From the NCBI GenBank assembly GCA_023313575.1, contig JAJTTP010000006.1, positions 1,612,001-1,676,000 of the forward strand: a DNA stretch of 64,000 nucleotides, written 5' to 3'. A program made the translations under genes and the position numbers. Under the pieces are notes generated by a model. It had not been told where the DNA came from. It did no database searches and was given only the letters and a program-made list of their open reading frames with translations. The first letter of the stretch is position 1. The number at the start of each line of letters is the position of its first letter. Shown here piece by piece: positions 49,474-61,084 of the stretch. The DNA comes from Eutypella sp. D-1 (taxonomy: Eukaryota; Ascomycota; Sordariomycetes; Xylariales; Diatrypaceae).

Positions 49474-51751
49474 CTACACCACGTAGTCTAGACCACGGCA
49501 ACGATGCGCGCGCGGCGTACGGAGGGTGGTGCGTGTAGCGACAGCGGCAGCAGGTTGTCTTCTTTTTAACTGGGTGTGATAAAAGGAAGAGTCCAACAGG
49601 AGAGTCCAACAGGCGCCGGCCGTTCATACATGATGTCGGTCGGGAGGCACACAGAGATCCGATCTTTTTTTCTTTTTTACTTTTTTTGGTTTACAAACTC
49701 GTCCACCTACATAAATGCATACATGCGCGTGAAAGGCCTGGTGCGCTCCCACGTCGGTCAGCGGAGTCGGAAACGGAAACGGGGGGGCCGCTGGTCTATA
49801 GCTACGTCGGAACCCGGACGCCGCCGAAATCCTCCATCGGAAGAGAGAGGGTGGTGATTGGGATTCCTCTGCCGGCCATTTTTGGAGACCTTCTCGGAGG
49901 ATGGGTCATGTACCCATCTGCCTCACTTAAATCTACCTACCTAGTAGTAGTAGCAAGCAGCTCGAGTCGGCCTTGGAACGTGAGGAGGGGGAACGGCGCC
50001 GACATACTTTTAGCACACCAATCCACCCAACCCAACCAACCCAACCCACTCCCGTCCATGTGACTGAGGGAGGTGTGCCTAGCTTGGCAATTTGGCTCTA
50101 GGTAGGTAGGGTAACCCACCACCATCTAACCGTATCTAGATGATCGAATGCAGGAGATATGTGTGGATGTGTATCATCCCACTCGTAGTTCGTTGTTTTG
50201 CTCGCCAGGGAGTTGTCGTGTCGCATTCCACTTGCTGTGCTCCTCTCCTCTGTCTTTCCTTTTTCTTTTCTTTTTTTTCGGTGTAAGTGCATACGAGCGA
50301 AGCATGGCGAACTGACGTGCATACGGCCAGTTGGCCAATCTCCTCCTCCCCCTACTTAAGCAGGCAAGGGCAAGTCCAGCGGTGTGGCACCGCCCTGGGC
50401 CGGCCGCAGAAGTCGAGATTTTGCCGAAACCATTCCAGGACGCAGGTGGGCGTAAGGCAATCCAATGGATTTTGCAGACAGCGCAACATAAGAAGCATGA
50501 ATGAGTTTATTGTGGCCGAACCGAACAACCACCTTGAGAATTCGCTTGACTATCAGTGGCTTTCTCTTTGTGTAGATAACGTAACTACCTCCTGGGTCAC
50601 ATGTAGACGGACTTCAAACCCGTCGTCTCTCGAGCATCTTGAACCTGCATTAGGGGCTCCCTGTCAGCCCGTGTTTTGACTCATAGGCGCAATAGGTCTT
50701 TGTTGTGACAACTCATAGATGCCGACCTACTACGTACATACCTAGGTAGGTAGGCAGACTTCGCTAGCGTCACGAATTGCACCACATCGCTATCTTTCTA
50801 TAGAGTTCCAATGCCCGCTGCAATATCTATTGGCGCTCGTCAACCCTGGCGGGGACTACCAGACATCTGTCGTTATCCCGGGACCAGGCATCCGATCTAG
50901 ATACACATATGTGCGTCCTTTATGCGAATGATCATTACACAATATCGTTATCACATCGCTGCGCTGGAACCCTCTCAACCACTTCCTGTAAGCATTTGTA
51001 CCGGGCTAGCATTATGATAGAGGTGAAAAAATTCAGAATGTTCATTCAACAATCCCCCCTTGGAAGGTTAGAGGGCTGGTTGTTCGATCCTCGACTAACT
51101 ACACTACATGAGTGTTAACTGTTATGGGCATTTGGCAGGCCATAAGCAAATGATATGCCGATTATTGTATTCATATGACATAGTTCGCCCTATCTACCTA
51201 CCTAGAACGGTTAGACCGCCGCCGACTCCAGTGTCGGCCAGCAGGACGGGCCAAGAAGTGGACCTGCTCTACTACAATAGCCGGGCAGTGCCTATAATAG
51301 ATACTTTAGGAAGTACTTAGGTATGGGACACTAGCGGAGAGATGGCGGCGCGCCCCTCATCCATAGGTCGGTCGGTCGGTACGAGCGACAACATGCCGTG
51401 CTTCTCTACTACAATTTGTACTAGAGCCTCTCTCCCCCAACTTCTGGACTCCCTGAACTCCTTCGATAAACAACTAATGGATGTCTCCGAGACACGTATT
51501 TGCCTGCTTATGTACCAAGAAGTAGGGCATGTACAATGGGTATTCAGCAATAATTGATGCTTGCTGTGCTGCTTTCCGACATGCCTTGCATGCCTGGCTG
51601 GCTGTCCTGTGCGTGTGTTGCGCCCGCCGGCCCGCCGCCGCCAATGGATGCTCGGTATAAAGCAGAAAAGAGGTCGATGACGCTGATAAGCCACTCATTA
51701 CTACTATCGCATATAACCTGGAACAGCGAATACTAAATATCACTACCTACA

Positions 51752-51772
51752 TAGGTAGGTAGGTAGGTAGGT
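51752..51772. repeat. (TAGG)n microsatellite
   Basis: Five TAGG copies, another tandem form of the TAGGTA motif family, within the 7.1 kb gene-free stretch. Confidence 0.85.
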
Positions 51773-52462
51773 GCATGCCATACGGTATCGTATTTATGCA
51801 TGTAAGTATGTGTGGCGCATGGTTTGTGAGAGTGAGAGTGAGTGTGTATGAGTGTGTATATACTTAATAAGAAGTATGCTAGGCAGATCCGGAGGTGAGA
51901 TACATACCTACATAAGTACTTGCTTGCAATGGCAGGCAATGGGAGCAGCCCTGGAGAGTAGGCAACCTCTAGCTGAATCAATCTCCCCTACCCCCCCTTT
52001 CCCTCCCCGCGCTTGTCGCCCCGATGCTGACGGAGGGATCGTGTGGCATACTCAGGTAGTGTAAGTACGATAGGTAGTTAGGTATTTAGTGTCGTGGGAT
52101 TCCCGATGCCTCGACGACCGTGATTAACCGTCCGTTCTCTTGTTCGAGTCTCCTCCAGGTCCTCCCCATCTCTTCTTTTTCCTCCTCCCTCCTCGTCCTC
52201 CTCCCTTTCCTCGCCCGGACCGGCTCGCACTACAAGGCACAGGGAAAAGAGGGGGTTCGTGGCGGACTTGTGTGCTCTTCACCCACCTCGTCCTCCCCTC
52301 ACGTTACCTAGGTACTCTCTCCTTGTTCCCTAGATCGGCCATTTAGAATCGGCAAGGAGCGAACATCGTCACAATTTATCGTCATAATTTGGCCTTTTCA
52401 CTCTCTCCACCCCTCCGAACCTCTACTCGCGAAGGGAGCAAGAGGAGTCAACAGAGAGTGGA

Positions 52463-52807
52463 AAGGGGCCTCTATATATCTGCGAAATATATCTAGGAAT
52501 ATATATATCCTTCTACTTCCAATTTGTTATATATATATATATACTAAGTATATATGACTACGATATATATCATCCTTGAATGTTTGTATACCCGGACCAC
52601 CTGGATGGATACCTACTGAGCTATCTAAGTGCCTAGGTAAGTAGCGTTCCACCATACTGCATCTTCGGTATCCATTCTACCATTCATGGATGAGTTATAG
52701 TACCACCCGTGAACTAGCACTGGAGGGGGAAGTTGGAAGCCTTGATCCACCGCTTTTGTATACAATAACCCTGGGTGGGTGTATATATACTAAGTATATA
52801 TATATAT
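52463..52807. repeat. AT-rich palindromic block
   Basis: Two TA-rich tracts (52520-52560 and 52780-52807) share a TATATACTAAGTATATAT-like near-palindrome and are separated by about 230 nt of ordinary sequence. Composition differs sharply from neighbouring DNA. This could be a replication-origin-like or RIP-degraded segment, but neither is shown by the sequence alone. Confidence 0.6.
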
Positions 52808-53597
52808 GCTACCTAGGTACCTGTGTACTTGTATAGTCAACTTGTATGCCGATTCATTAAACACGCGTACATTTTTTTGATTTCAAGATATATTGGATTA
52901 TCATTCATGGGTCGCATGAGATTGGGTGAAGGTGACTGTCTACATACCTAGTAGGGAACCGTACTGACCAGAGTCCATATTATTGGTGATAGAAGAACGA
53001 CACGACCATTTAGGGCTGCCGAATTACATGCCCAGTCACCTCTAGGGCTATCTACATACAACCAACCAACCTGGAACCAACTCAACTTGGAACATCGAGT
53101 TCTTTTTTTCACTCGTTGCCTGATTCCAATTTTCAGCCGGTCTCGCTCCCATGGTGTCCCATGGTGTCTAGTGAGCAGCAGTTTTTTAAGAGAGTTAAAG
53201 AGAGCTGGATGGAAAGAGTAGAAAGGTCAGACAATCCAAAGCAACCCAATCGAGAACCCGTTCAGCGCCCAACGGACTCCATCGTGTTCTAGCCGGCCAG
53301 GATATTCCCCGGCGGGACCATAAATTTACCAATTCACCAACCAACTGAACAAACTTGAAAGGTTAGTTTACCTTACCCGTCAAGCCCGTACTAAGCCCAA
53401 GCCTTCTATGATTTGTTTTTATTATGCGTGGCCCTTTTCTTAGGTACTATTCCTATCATTCATGGATAGTACGTTATCCCTGGTTTGCTTGATTGCTTGT
53501 TACTTTTCAATCCTAGTTGCTCTTTTGCTTGCTTGCTTGCCACCCGTGGACTTGGCTATAAAAAAAGAAAAAGAGTACATAACCCCCGAAGGTCCAC

Positions 53598-53621
53598 ACT
53601 TTCACCACTTTCACCACTTTC
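53598..53621. repeat. ACTTTCACC 9-nt tandem repeat
   Basis: Two perfect copies and a partial third copy of a 9-nt unit about 1.1 kb upstream of the ULD-protein start. Confidence 0.75.
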
Positions 53622-53980
53622 GGGCACCACATCCACCCATCATCACCCCTGGGCACCCACACCTGGAACCTGGTCATTTACTACATACATACTCCTAAGT
53701 ACGTAGTAGACTAGGTATCCGTATCTATCGATTTGGGTGGCCTGGGCATTCCCGACTCCCGCCATCCCACCAAAATCTCAAATTCGCCCAAGGGCGGAAG
53801 AAGAAGTTATTCCCCCGCGCAGGAACGGAAACCGCAGTACCGCAGTATCGCATATCCATTATCCCACACTCATATTCCATACCTATTACCCGTTCGTGGA
53901 CCTCGTTACGTCCTTTAGAAGAACTCTCAGAAAACTCTCATAAAGAATTCTCGAATCTCTACTTCCTCGGTAGATCCACT

Positions 53981-54042
53981 CCCAGGATCCCAGGTCCCAG
54001 ATTCCAGATTTCCAAATTCCGGATCTCCAGATCCCCAGATTA
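53981..54042. repeat. Degenerate CCAGATT-type short repeats
   Basis: At least seven variants of a CCAGATYC unit (CCAGGATC, CCAGGTC, CCAGATTC, CCAGATTT, CCGGATCT, CCAGATCC, CCAGATTA) occur back to back in about 60 nt upstream of the ULD-protein gene. This looks like a decayed tandem array or a cluster of related protein-binding sites. Confidence 0.6.
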
Positions 54043-54687
54043 CTTGCCACCTTCTAAGGGAACACCAACCAACACATCCAGCGCAATACCATAACACACC
54101 AGACTTACTGAACCGCCAGATCACCAGAACACCAGCTGTAACTCCAGTTGATTCTATCCTATCGCATCTCCCGATCTCCCCCGATTCAGTGTCACGCTTC
54201 AAGTCCTCTCTGATCACCAGCTTGGCGGTCAATTGCAAGCAATTGTGTGGTCTACATACCATTTCCCCCTCCTCGAGTCTTTTCTTCTACCCTGTTTCTC
54301 CCGCTTGGCTCTCTCTGACAGAGGGTAAAAAAGGAGAACAAGCCGAGGAAGAAAAAAAAAAACCACCACCAAAATCTGCTTACGCCCCCAATCCCACGTG
54401 CATGATTATACTTACACGCATCTTTGCCAAATTTTTGTGTCCTTTATAGATACACAACGCACACAGCACATCACCTAGTAACTCATCACGCATCACACGT
54501 CAGCCAGCTCCCGTCCCAGCTCTTCCCGCTCGAGGTCTTATTCTAGCTCTATAGGGAATTATCTAAAAGAGCAGTGATACTAGTTCCTCCTTCCGCTTCG
54601 TCTCTTTTGGTCCAGTTTCGTGCCTAGTACTCCTACTCTTCAGTCCACTGTCGTGAGTCAAAGTAACTGTGCGACCATCTCATTCCA

Positions 54688-57099
54688 ATGCCGCCGTAAG
54701 TCTAATGTCCTCGAAGTCATTAAGCCCCCCCCCCCCCCCGGCCTTTCTCCCTTCTTTTAAACTTTTGTCAGCCCACTGACTTGCTCTTGCAGGAGAGGAG
54801 TACCAGGAACCTATTCCATACGAAGACGTAGCCACAGTCGCAGTCGAAGCAGACACCATCACGAACCAGTGTCTAGTGATTCCAACGAATACTCGGAAGA
54901 AGAGCATCAAGCCACCAGCTACGTACGGCAGCATAGCCGGAACCGATATAGGGACCAGGATTCAACCGAGGAAGAAGAGGAAGAGTGGGAAAGCGAAGAG
55001 GAAGAAGACGACCCTCTCGAGCCCGAAGATTCAGCTTCAGTGAGCCCAGCTACACATCATCAGCACCTCTCAAGGGCTGCTGTTCGACGTCCCGCCGCCC
55101 CAGGTCATCACCCCCAGTACGGTCGGTTCGACCATTCGAACCCAACTGCCAGCCTGGAGCCATCCGAGGATTCTTACTATAGCAGGGGGTACGCCGCGCA
55201 ATATTATGGTCGCGGCGGTGGACCACAGCCCGGCGGCTACCCCCAAAGCCATGTCGGTGGGTACGCCCCTTATGGCCCTAGCCAACAGGTAGTGCCCTAC
55301 GCCCCCCCATATGGCCATGCACCACCACCACATGCTGCCAACCCCTTTGCCCCTGGTGGAGGTAACTACTTTAATCACGAGCATGGAAGGGGTCCTTGGG
55401 GAGGGCCTGGCGATATGATGCCCTATGGCGGTGGTCAGAACTTCTTCGGCGGCGGCAATTATCCCATGCCACAGAGTATGCAGCAATATCAATGGTCCCC
55501 GCCACCGCCCCCGCCTACCGATCTGCAACCAGCACCCCGCACGCCCGCCCCCGCCCCCGTTGCGGAACCTCCACCTCCGCCTCCCGATCCCGAGAAAGAG
55601 CTCATGAAGAAGCAACTGGCCGAGATCAAGGCGAGACAAGACAAAGAAGAGGCGGAGGCCAAGCAAAAGGAGCTTGAAGCCAAAATCAGAGAGAATGCTC
55701 AATTAGAATTCGAGAGAAAGATGGAACAAATCAAGCGGGATGAGGAGATCAGGGCGGAGGAGAGGAGACAGGCCTTGGAAAAGTACAAGGCGGAGATGGA
55801 GCAGGCGAGGAAAGAGGCTGAGAAGGCAACCAAGGAAGCCATCGAAGCGGAGAAAAGAGCTGAAGCTGAACGCCAGAAGCAAGAGGCAGAGGCTCAGGCT
55901 CGGCACGCCGAGGCCATGAAACAGGCGGAACGCGATGCCCGCGATAAATATGAGGCTGAGCGCAAGGCCGAGGAGGAAAGGAAAGCGAGAGAAGCAGAAG
56001 CTGCCGCCGCCGCCGAAGCGGCAGCATTAGCCAAGCTACAGGCAGCTATCAAAGCTGAGGCCGAGGCGAAGGAGGCTGCCGCTAAGAAGGCGGCGGAAGA
56101 GGAGGCGAGGCGGAAGCAGTTCGAGGAGGACGCTAGGGTTAAGGCCGAGCTTGATGCGCGCAAAAAGATTGAAGAGGAGAAGGCTGCTGCGGCTGCCGCC
56201 GCTGCCGCGGAGGCGGAAGCCAGGGCCAAGGCTGAACTCGAAGCGCGTAAAAAGATCGAGGAGGAGAAGGCGGCTGCCGCTGCCGCTGCTGCCGCTGCGG
56301 ACGCGAAGAAGAAAGAAGAAGACGCATTCAAGAAAAAGGCCCAGGAGGAGGCGAAACTCAAGGCCGAAGAGGCGCTTAAGAAGAACCAAGGGAAGGACAA
56401 AGCTCCCATTCGCTTTAAGGACGCCGTCGGGAGAAAGTTCAGCTTTCCCTTCCATCTGTGTCAGACTTGGCAGGTATGTACCAATGCGAAGCTATGGGAC
56501 CCCGATTTTCCCAAATGCTATTCCCCTTGCTGCCCTTTCTTTGGTCATGATCGCTAAACTGTAGCTATTTTCGGCCATAGGGAATGGAAGAGCTTATCAA
56601 GCAAGCATTTGTACACGTGGATGTAATCGGACCCCATGTACAGGCCGGCCACTATGACCTGATAGGCCCCAACGGCGAGATAATCCTTCCAGCGATTTGG
56701 GAGCAGGTCATCGAGCCGGACTGGAGCGTGCAGATGCACATGTGGCCGATGGAGCAGCGGCCGCCGTTGGCCGGCCAGATGGGCCGCGGTGGCGCACCCC
56801 CTGGAATGAACGGTAATCCTAGGATTCCCTTGCAGCATCAGCACCCGGGCATGCCACCGCATGGCGCACATCGCCCAGGGATGGGCGGCCCTGTCCCCGC
56901 AGGCCCTCCTCCCCCTCCCAACTTCCCAGGTGGCCAAATTCCGATACGACCACCACAGCACCCTAATGGCGGCCCCGGGGGTTTACCGCATGGCGTCAAC
57001 GTCGTCCATGCCAAACCGAGGAAGTCGTCGAGCAAACCCAAGACCGGCGGCACGCTCGGCTCGTTCTTCATGGGGAAGCCGCCCAAGTCGAAGAAGTAA
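54688..57099 (+). CDS. Coiled-coil protein with ubiquitin-like (ULD-type) domain
   Basis: Large fungal protein of unknown function. Exons 54688-54695 (only 8 nt, ATG CCG CC), 54793-56473 and 56581-57099 join in frame to 735 residues. The order is: an Arg/Ser-rich start (RRRSHSRSRSRHHHE); an acidic run (residues about 55-80); a Pro/Gly/Tyr-rich segment (80-235); a long charged Ala/Glu/Lys/Arg-rich coiled coil (about 245-530); and then a compact domain (539-620: IRFKDAVGRKFSFPFHLCQTWQGMEELIKQAFVHVDVIGPHVQAGHYDLIGPNGEIILPAIWEQVIEPDWSVQMHMWP). That domain resembles a ubiquitin-like fold domain widespread in Pezizomycotina proteins of unknown role. The tail is Pro/Gly/Met-rich and ends in a Lys-rich stretch. 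The first intron (54696-54792) carries a run of 15 C. The domain assignment is by pattern recognition, not search. Confidence 0.85.
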
Positions 57100-59509
57100 G
57101 TCTTTGCGTCCTTACCTGCCTTTTTTGTTAAAAAAAAAATCTTGTTATTACAGTAGAGGACTCGCTAACCCGATACGATATCAGAGTTAGGAAATAATCG
57201 AGCAGTCCCGGTGTAGCAGAGTAGCCGAGCGCTGCTGTATATCGTATAATTTTTGTGATTCTTTTTTTCGACATTTACCGGGCGAAAGATATATTTCTAT
57301 AACGAAAATTTCCTCTTCTTTCAATTTTTTAAAAAGCACCTTTTTCCGTCGACAGGTTCGGGGTGTTCATCGTTGGCATAAATATCTGAGAGATCGGCGT
57401 TTTCGTCCCCTTTCCCCCCTGGCCAAAGCCTTCTGCTTCCTCTCTTTCTCTCTGGCATCCGAACCCCGCTCTGGCCTGGTGAATGATGAGGTCTTCTGTT
57501 CTGTCTGCTTGCTGTGATTGATGCTTCCCTTTCCTTCTACTTCTTCTTCTTCTTCTCTTTCCCCATTTTCTATACGAGACAGAACTGGTTTTGCATTATA
57601 CCCCCGGTCTTCTTCTTCAAGACGGACCTTTCATGTGTGTATGTGCTATTGTTGTCTCCACTCATAGCGACGGCGACGGCGGGGTAGGGGGACAAGGGGA
57701 AGGCTGGCGGGCGAGCCGGTAGACGAGATGATGATGATGATGACGATGACATCTCGGCGCCGGCCGGGTCTGATATGTGGTTTCCTTTCTCTTGTCTTTT
57801 CCCCACACTTGACCTACCTAACCTACCTTACCTGTTTGTTCGTGTTGATGGCCCCGGCCGAGATGAAAGGTGTTTTTTTCCCTCTTGACGATGATGTCCT
57901 TTTGAATTTTTTTCAATTCTTCATCGTCTCTTTTTTATTCTTCTGTTCACCCTCTCTTGCATTGTTAGGTACACGCGATAAAAAAAGAAATTACAGTTTT
58001 ATACTCAACTGACTGCCACTGGCCCGGCATGTCGAGCATCGTCATCACGTCCTGGATGCCAATGTGCTGCTGTCTGCGTTATGTAATTTTTTTCCTTTTC
58101 CGAATAAAAAGGGGGGGGGGGGTTTCCACGTGCTTACTTGCCTCATCCACCTGGTAGTATTTCCCGTCCCCCGCCTTCTCTCCCTCCCGTCCGCTGCAGT
58201 CATGTACGCCCTTTGGGTAGAGAGAGACGCGAGCTTAGCTTTGATGGTGTATACGTGTGTACGCTTCGCATTTCGATGTTATTCTCGTCTTCCGAATGTC
58301 GCTGCTTGACATGATGCGGTGCGGTCCCTCCCACATCTGCTTATCCATACATATATATATATATATCTGCCGGCCGTCTCGCGGAACTATCTATACGCTA
58401 TCGATGCAAAGAGCGAGGAGAAAACGGGTATGCGGCTGCTAAGCGGTAACGGGCCCGACACGACGCACGCAATATAACCGCCCACTACTCCCCTCCCCTT
58501 CTTGACGAGGGCCGAGGAGAACTGGGATACAGAGATATGAGGGACGAAACTCACCAGGGGTGGAAATGAAGAGGAGATGAAGAGAGAGAAGAAAAAAAAG
58601 GAAGGAAAACTAGGAATGTTCTCAAGTCGGTGTTTATGCTGAGTGGAGATGGTGATGGGTGTTCGGATCACTAAAGGATCGGCTCGGTTAAGATATATAA
58701 ACATAATGAGGAGAGAGATGTTCGTCGCGTTACGCTTTGGCTTAACTATTAGGTTTAGAATGACGTGTGAGGTATAACTCGTGGGATGCTGCTGCGTCGC
58801 GTTTGAGTTTGGGGTTTGGGTTTGGGCCTGTGAGTCGTGTTGCCCCCGTGCCGTCCCGTTATGTCATGGCATGACGAAGCATACGTAGTAGCAGTATAAT
58901 AATAATAGCATGGCATCGCGCTGGTATAAGATGAGACTGGGCGGGACAGGAAGTGCGTACGTATAGTTAAAAGACTCTGTGCCTATAAGATGGTAGCCAC
59001 GTGAGGAAGCGTGTGTGGATTAGGTTGGGACAAAGTTATCAAGGGGCATCGACTTTGTCCTGGGTATTATTGTAGATATTGTATGGAGTGGAGTCGTGGA
59101 GGTGCCGGATCACATCGTGATCCGGCGAACCTATGTACCTACATCCATATGTCTGGTAACAAAAAGCACCTAGTTATGTATGTATTCGAGACTCCATCGA
59201 TCAAGCCAGATTCGTTGAGCTATTTATTACTGGGAAGGGGTGGCTACATGCGTAGATAGAGATCTGAAGTCGAACCTGCGTAATTTCTCTAGTTGCGTAT
59301 GCATTTATCTATACGTCTATTGTCATACATCATGCTATATCATACACCTGTGCATCACCCTGCTCTGGCCGGAAAAAAAGGCCGCCGGCGGTCCGGAGGG
59401 ACGCGACGTAGAGCGAGATGAGTAGGCCATTTTTTCTGGGAGAATGTGACCGTCCCCATCTCTCTCTAGAATCATGCTTTCGTCTATCGTCCCATCATCC
59501 CTTCTCACC
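57100..59509. other. Convergent spacer between ULD-protein gene and coq10
   Basis: This 2.4 kb stretch has no conserved frame. It contains a GAT repeat at 57726-57750, a G-run of about 12 at 58111-58122, and (TA)n near 58354-58366. It holds the 3' UTRs of both convergent genes. Confidence 0.5.
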
Positions 59510-60436
59510 TCAAGGGGCTCCGCCCCTTACCTTCTCCTCCCCACCGGGGGACCGCCGCCCCGAAGCAGCGAGGACGCGCGCGGCCTGCTTGACGAAGGCG
59601 TCAACCATGACGGGGGCCAGACGGTCCGCGACGGTGGAGCTGACGGCGGCGTACAGCGGGTTCGCGAAGCGGAACTTGAGATCGAGCCGCACGTCGGTCT
59701 GGAACCCGCCGCCGGTGCTCGGGGTAGCGTCCGTGACGGTCCAGCGCGTGACTAGGCTCTTGAAGATGCCGTCTGATGAAGAGAAGGCGGAGTAGGGGGA
59801 GGAGGCGGGGTCCTCCCGCGAGAGCCCCCAGCGCGCGAGGTCCTCGTCCGAGAGCTCGGTGCGCCCGTCGGGACCGCTGACAGCCTCGACGACGCCGCTG
59901 GTCCCCCGGCCATCGTCGCCGCCGGACGCTATCACCGGCGCGCAAAACACGCGACTCGTGTACGTCTCCTGAATGCCGCCCCAGCCGACGGTGAGGTCCG
60001 CGCGCGTGGGCCACCTCCTCGTCCTCCTCGTGCCGTCGCCCCCTTGCGTGTCTCCGGCGGGCTGCTGCGCGTCCGCGTACGGGTACGGGAGCGGCGCCGT
60101 CCACGCCGTCACCCGCGCCGCCGTGCAGTACGGCAGGAAGCTCGCGTAGGCGTCGATGTCGGCGATCCGCTCGTACACCGCCGCGTGGTGGTACGGCAGC
60201 CGCGCCCGCGCCGTCAGGACCTGCGGTGTGTCCGATGACGCCCCCGTCAGCGCCGTGAGGAAGGTCCGTCTTTGCCCCCCGTGTTGTTGCTGTTGTGCTG
60301 GCGACGGCAATGGCTGTGGCTGGGTGCAGAAGGCGAGGAAAGAAGATCGTGCGGCGGCGGTCGGCCTCGCGATCGTGTGCGCTAGCAGTGTGCGCGGCAG
60401 CGGCGGGCGGGCCGTCCTCGTCGCCGCCGTTGCCAT
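59510..60436 (-). CDS. coq10: Coenzyme Q-binding protein Coq10 (START-like domain)
   Basis: Mitochondrial inner-membrane protein that binds ubiquinone through a START/polyketide-cyclase-like cavity and is needed for efficient respiratory electron transfer. Single exon, 308 residues. ATG at 60436 was taken as start, since the longer frame to 60460 begins with TTG. Residues 1-55 are Arg/Ala/Ser-rich, as in a mitochondrial presequence. The family signature LTARARLPYHHAAVYERIADIDAYASFLPYCTAARV lies near residues 75-105, and the C-terminal FQTDVRLDLKFRFANPLYAAVSSTVADRLAPVMVDAFVKQAARV segment forms the lipid-binding helix. The protein is longer than yeast Coq10 (about 207 aa) because of a disordered insert after residue 110 and another of about 60 residues before the final third. 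Confidence 0.93.
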   Translation of the reverse strand: MATAATRTARPPLPRTLLAHTIARPTAAARSSFLAFCTQPQPLPSPAQQQQHGGQRRTFLTALTGASSDTPQVLTARARLPYHHAAVYERIADIDAYASFLPYCTAARVTAWTAPLPYPYADAQQPAGDTQGGDGTRRTRRWPTRADLTVGWGGIQETYTSRVFCAPVIASGGDDGRGTSGVVEAVSGPDGRTELSDEDLARWGLSREDPASSPYSAFSSSDGIFKSLVTRWTVTDATPSTGGGFQTDVRLDLKFRFANPLYAAVSSTVADRLAPVMVDAFVKQAARVLAASGRRSPGGEEKVRGGAP

Positions 60437-61084
60437 TGGAGTTTGTTGTCGCTGGCGCAAGTCCGGGGTTTGTTAGGTGGGATGGTTGATCTTGAAAAAA
60501 AAAATGTTTCGTGGTTTATAATGGATCCATCTCTATGCTGTTCTGAGTGGCGCGTCTATTATGTCTATGTATATGTGTGTATGCAATTGAGAGGTCGTAA
60601 GAATGAGAGGACGGCCCCTATGAGAAGTCTAGCTTTGCTTGAAAAAAAAAACCGAAAAAAAAGGCCGCGTTGAAGATTGATGCATGTAATCTTCACATGC
60701 GCCGAGGAGGAAAAAAAGGTGACGTCCTTCAAATCGGTATACTTCAGAGGTGAGAGAGCACCAGCCACATATCAAAACTAAATGCGCCACAATTAATTAC
60801 TCAGGAAGGGGGAGGGGGCGCCCCCACTGATTGATAGGGGCATATTCTTAGATTGATCTATACCACCTCTCTCCTGATTTCGCCTGACTATATGGATAAT
60901 AAGTATGTTTTTATTCATATTAAGGAGGTATAATTTGTGCTCGAAGAACAATGATAATATGTGGGCATAATATGTATAAGGGGGTAGACCATATGGTACG
61001 GTACACAAGTCAACAATAGAGGTCCTCTGGCACCTATTTACAACAACAGCGTCAGGATGGGGCGCCACCACCACCAAGTATCGC
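60437..61084. other. Spacer between Zn2Cys6 factor and coq10
   Basis: About 650 nt between two genes on the same strand. It contains A-runs near 60490-60500 and 60640-60662 and G-rich DNA near 60808. No conserved frame was seen. Confidence 0.5.

Larger units (their letters stand above)
47589..54687. other. 7.1 kb gene-free region rich in short repeats
   Basis: The largest spacer in the window. No reading frame over 130 codons and none with recognisable similarity was found. It holds (CAG)n at 48351-48374, C-runs at 48430 and G-runs at 48960, (TTCG)n at 49449-49473, (TAGG)n at 51752-51772, TA-rich palindromic DNA at 52463-52575 and 52780-52807, a 9-nt repeat at 53598-53621 and a degenerate CCAGATT-type repeat at 53981-54042. 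The last kilobase is the probable promoter and 5' UTR of the ULD protein gene. A lineage-specific non-coding RNA or decayed insertion could be present but is not demonstrable here. Confidence 0.6.

Noticed and set aside
50287..50679. 130-codon plus-strand frame in the large gene-free region
   Set aside because: No recognisable domain, atypical residue pattern and no splice partner; probably chance.
51060..51110. tRNA B-box-like GTTCGATCC
   Set aside because: No matching A-box or cloverleaf arms upstream; no tRNA gene is supported anywhere in the window.
58806..58830. TTTGGG repeats resembling telomere sequence
   Set aside because: Only a few degenerate copies, unit differs from the fungal TTAGGG telomere and the location is internal.
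60436..60460. Upstream extension of Coq10 to 60460
   Set aside because: The extension starts with TTG, not ATG; the first ATG is at 60436.
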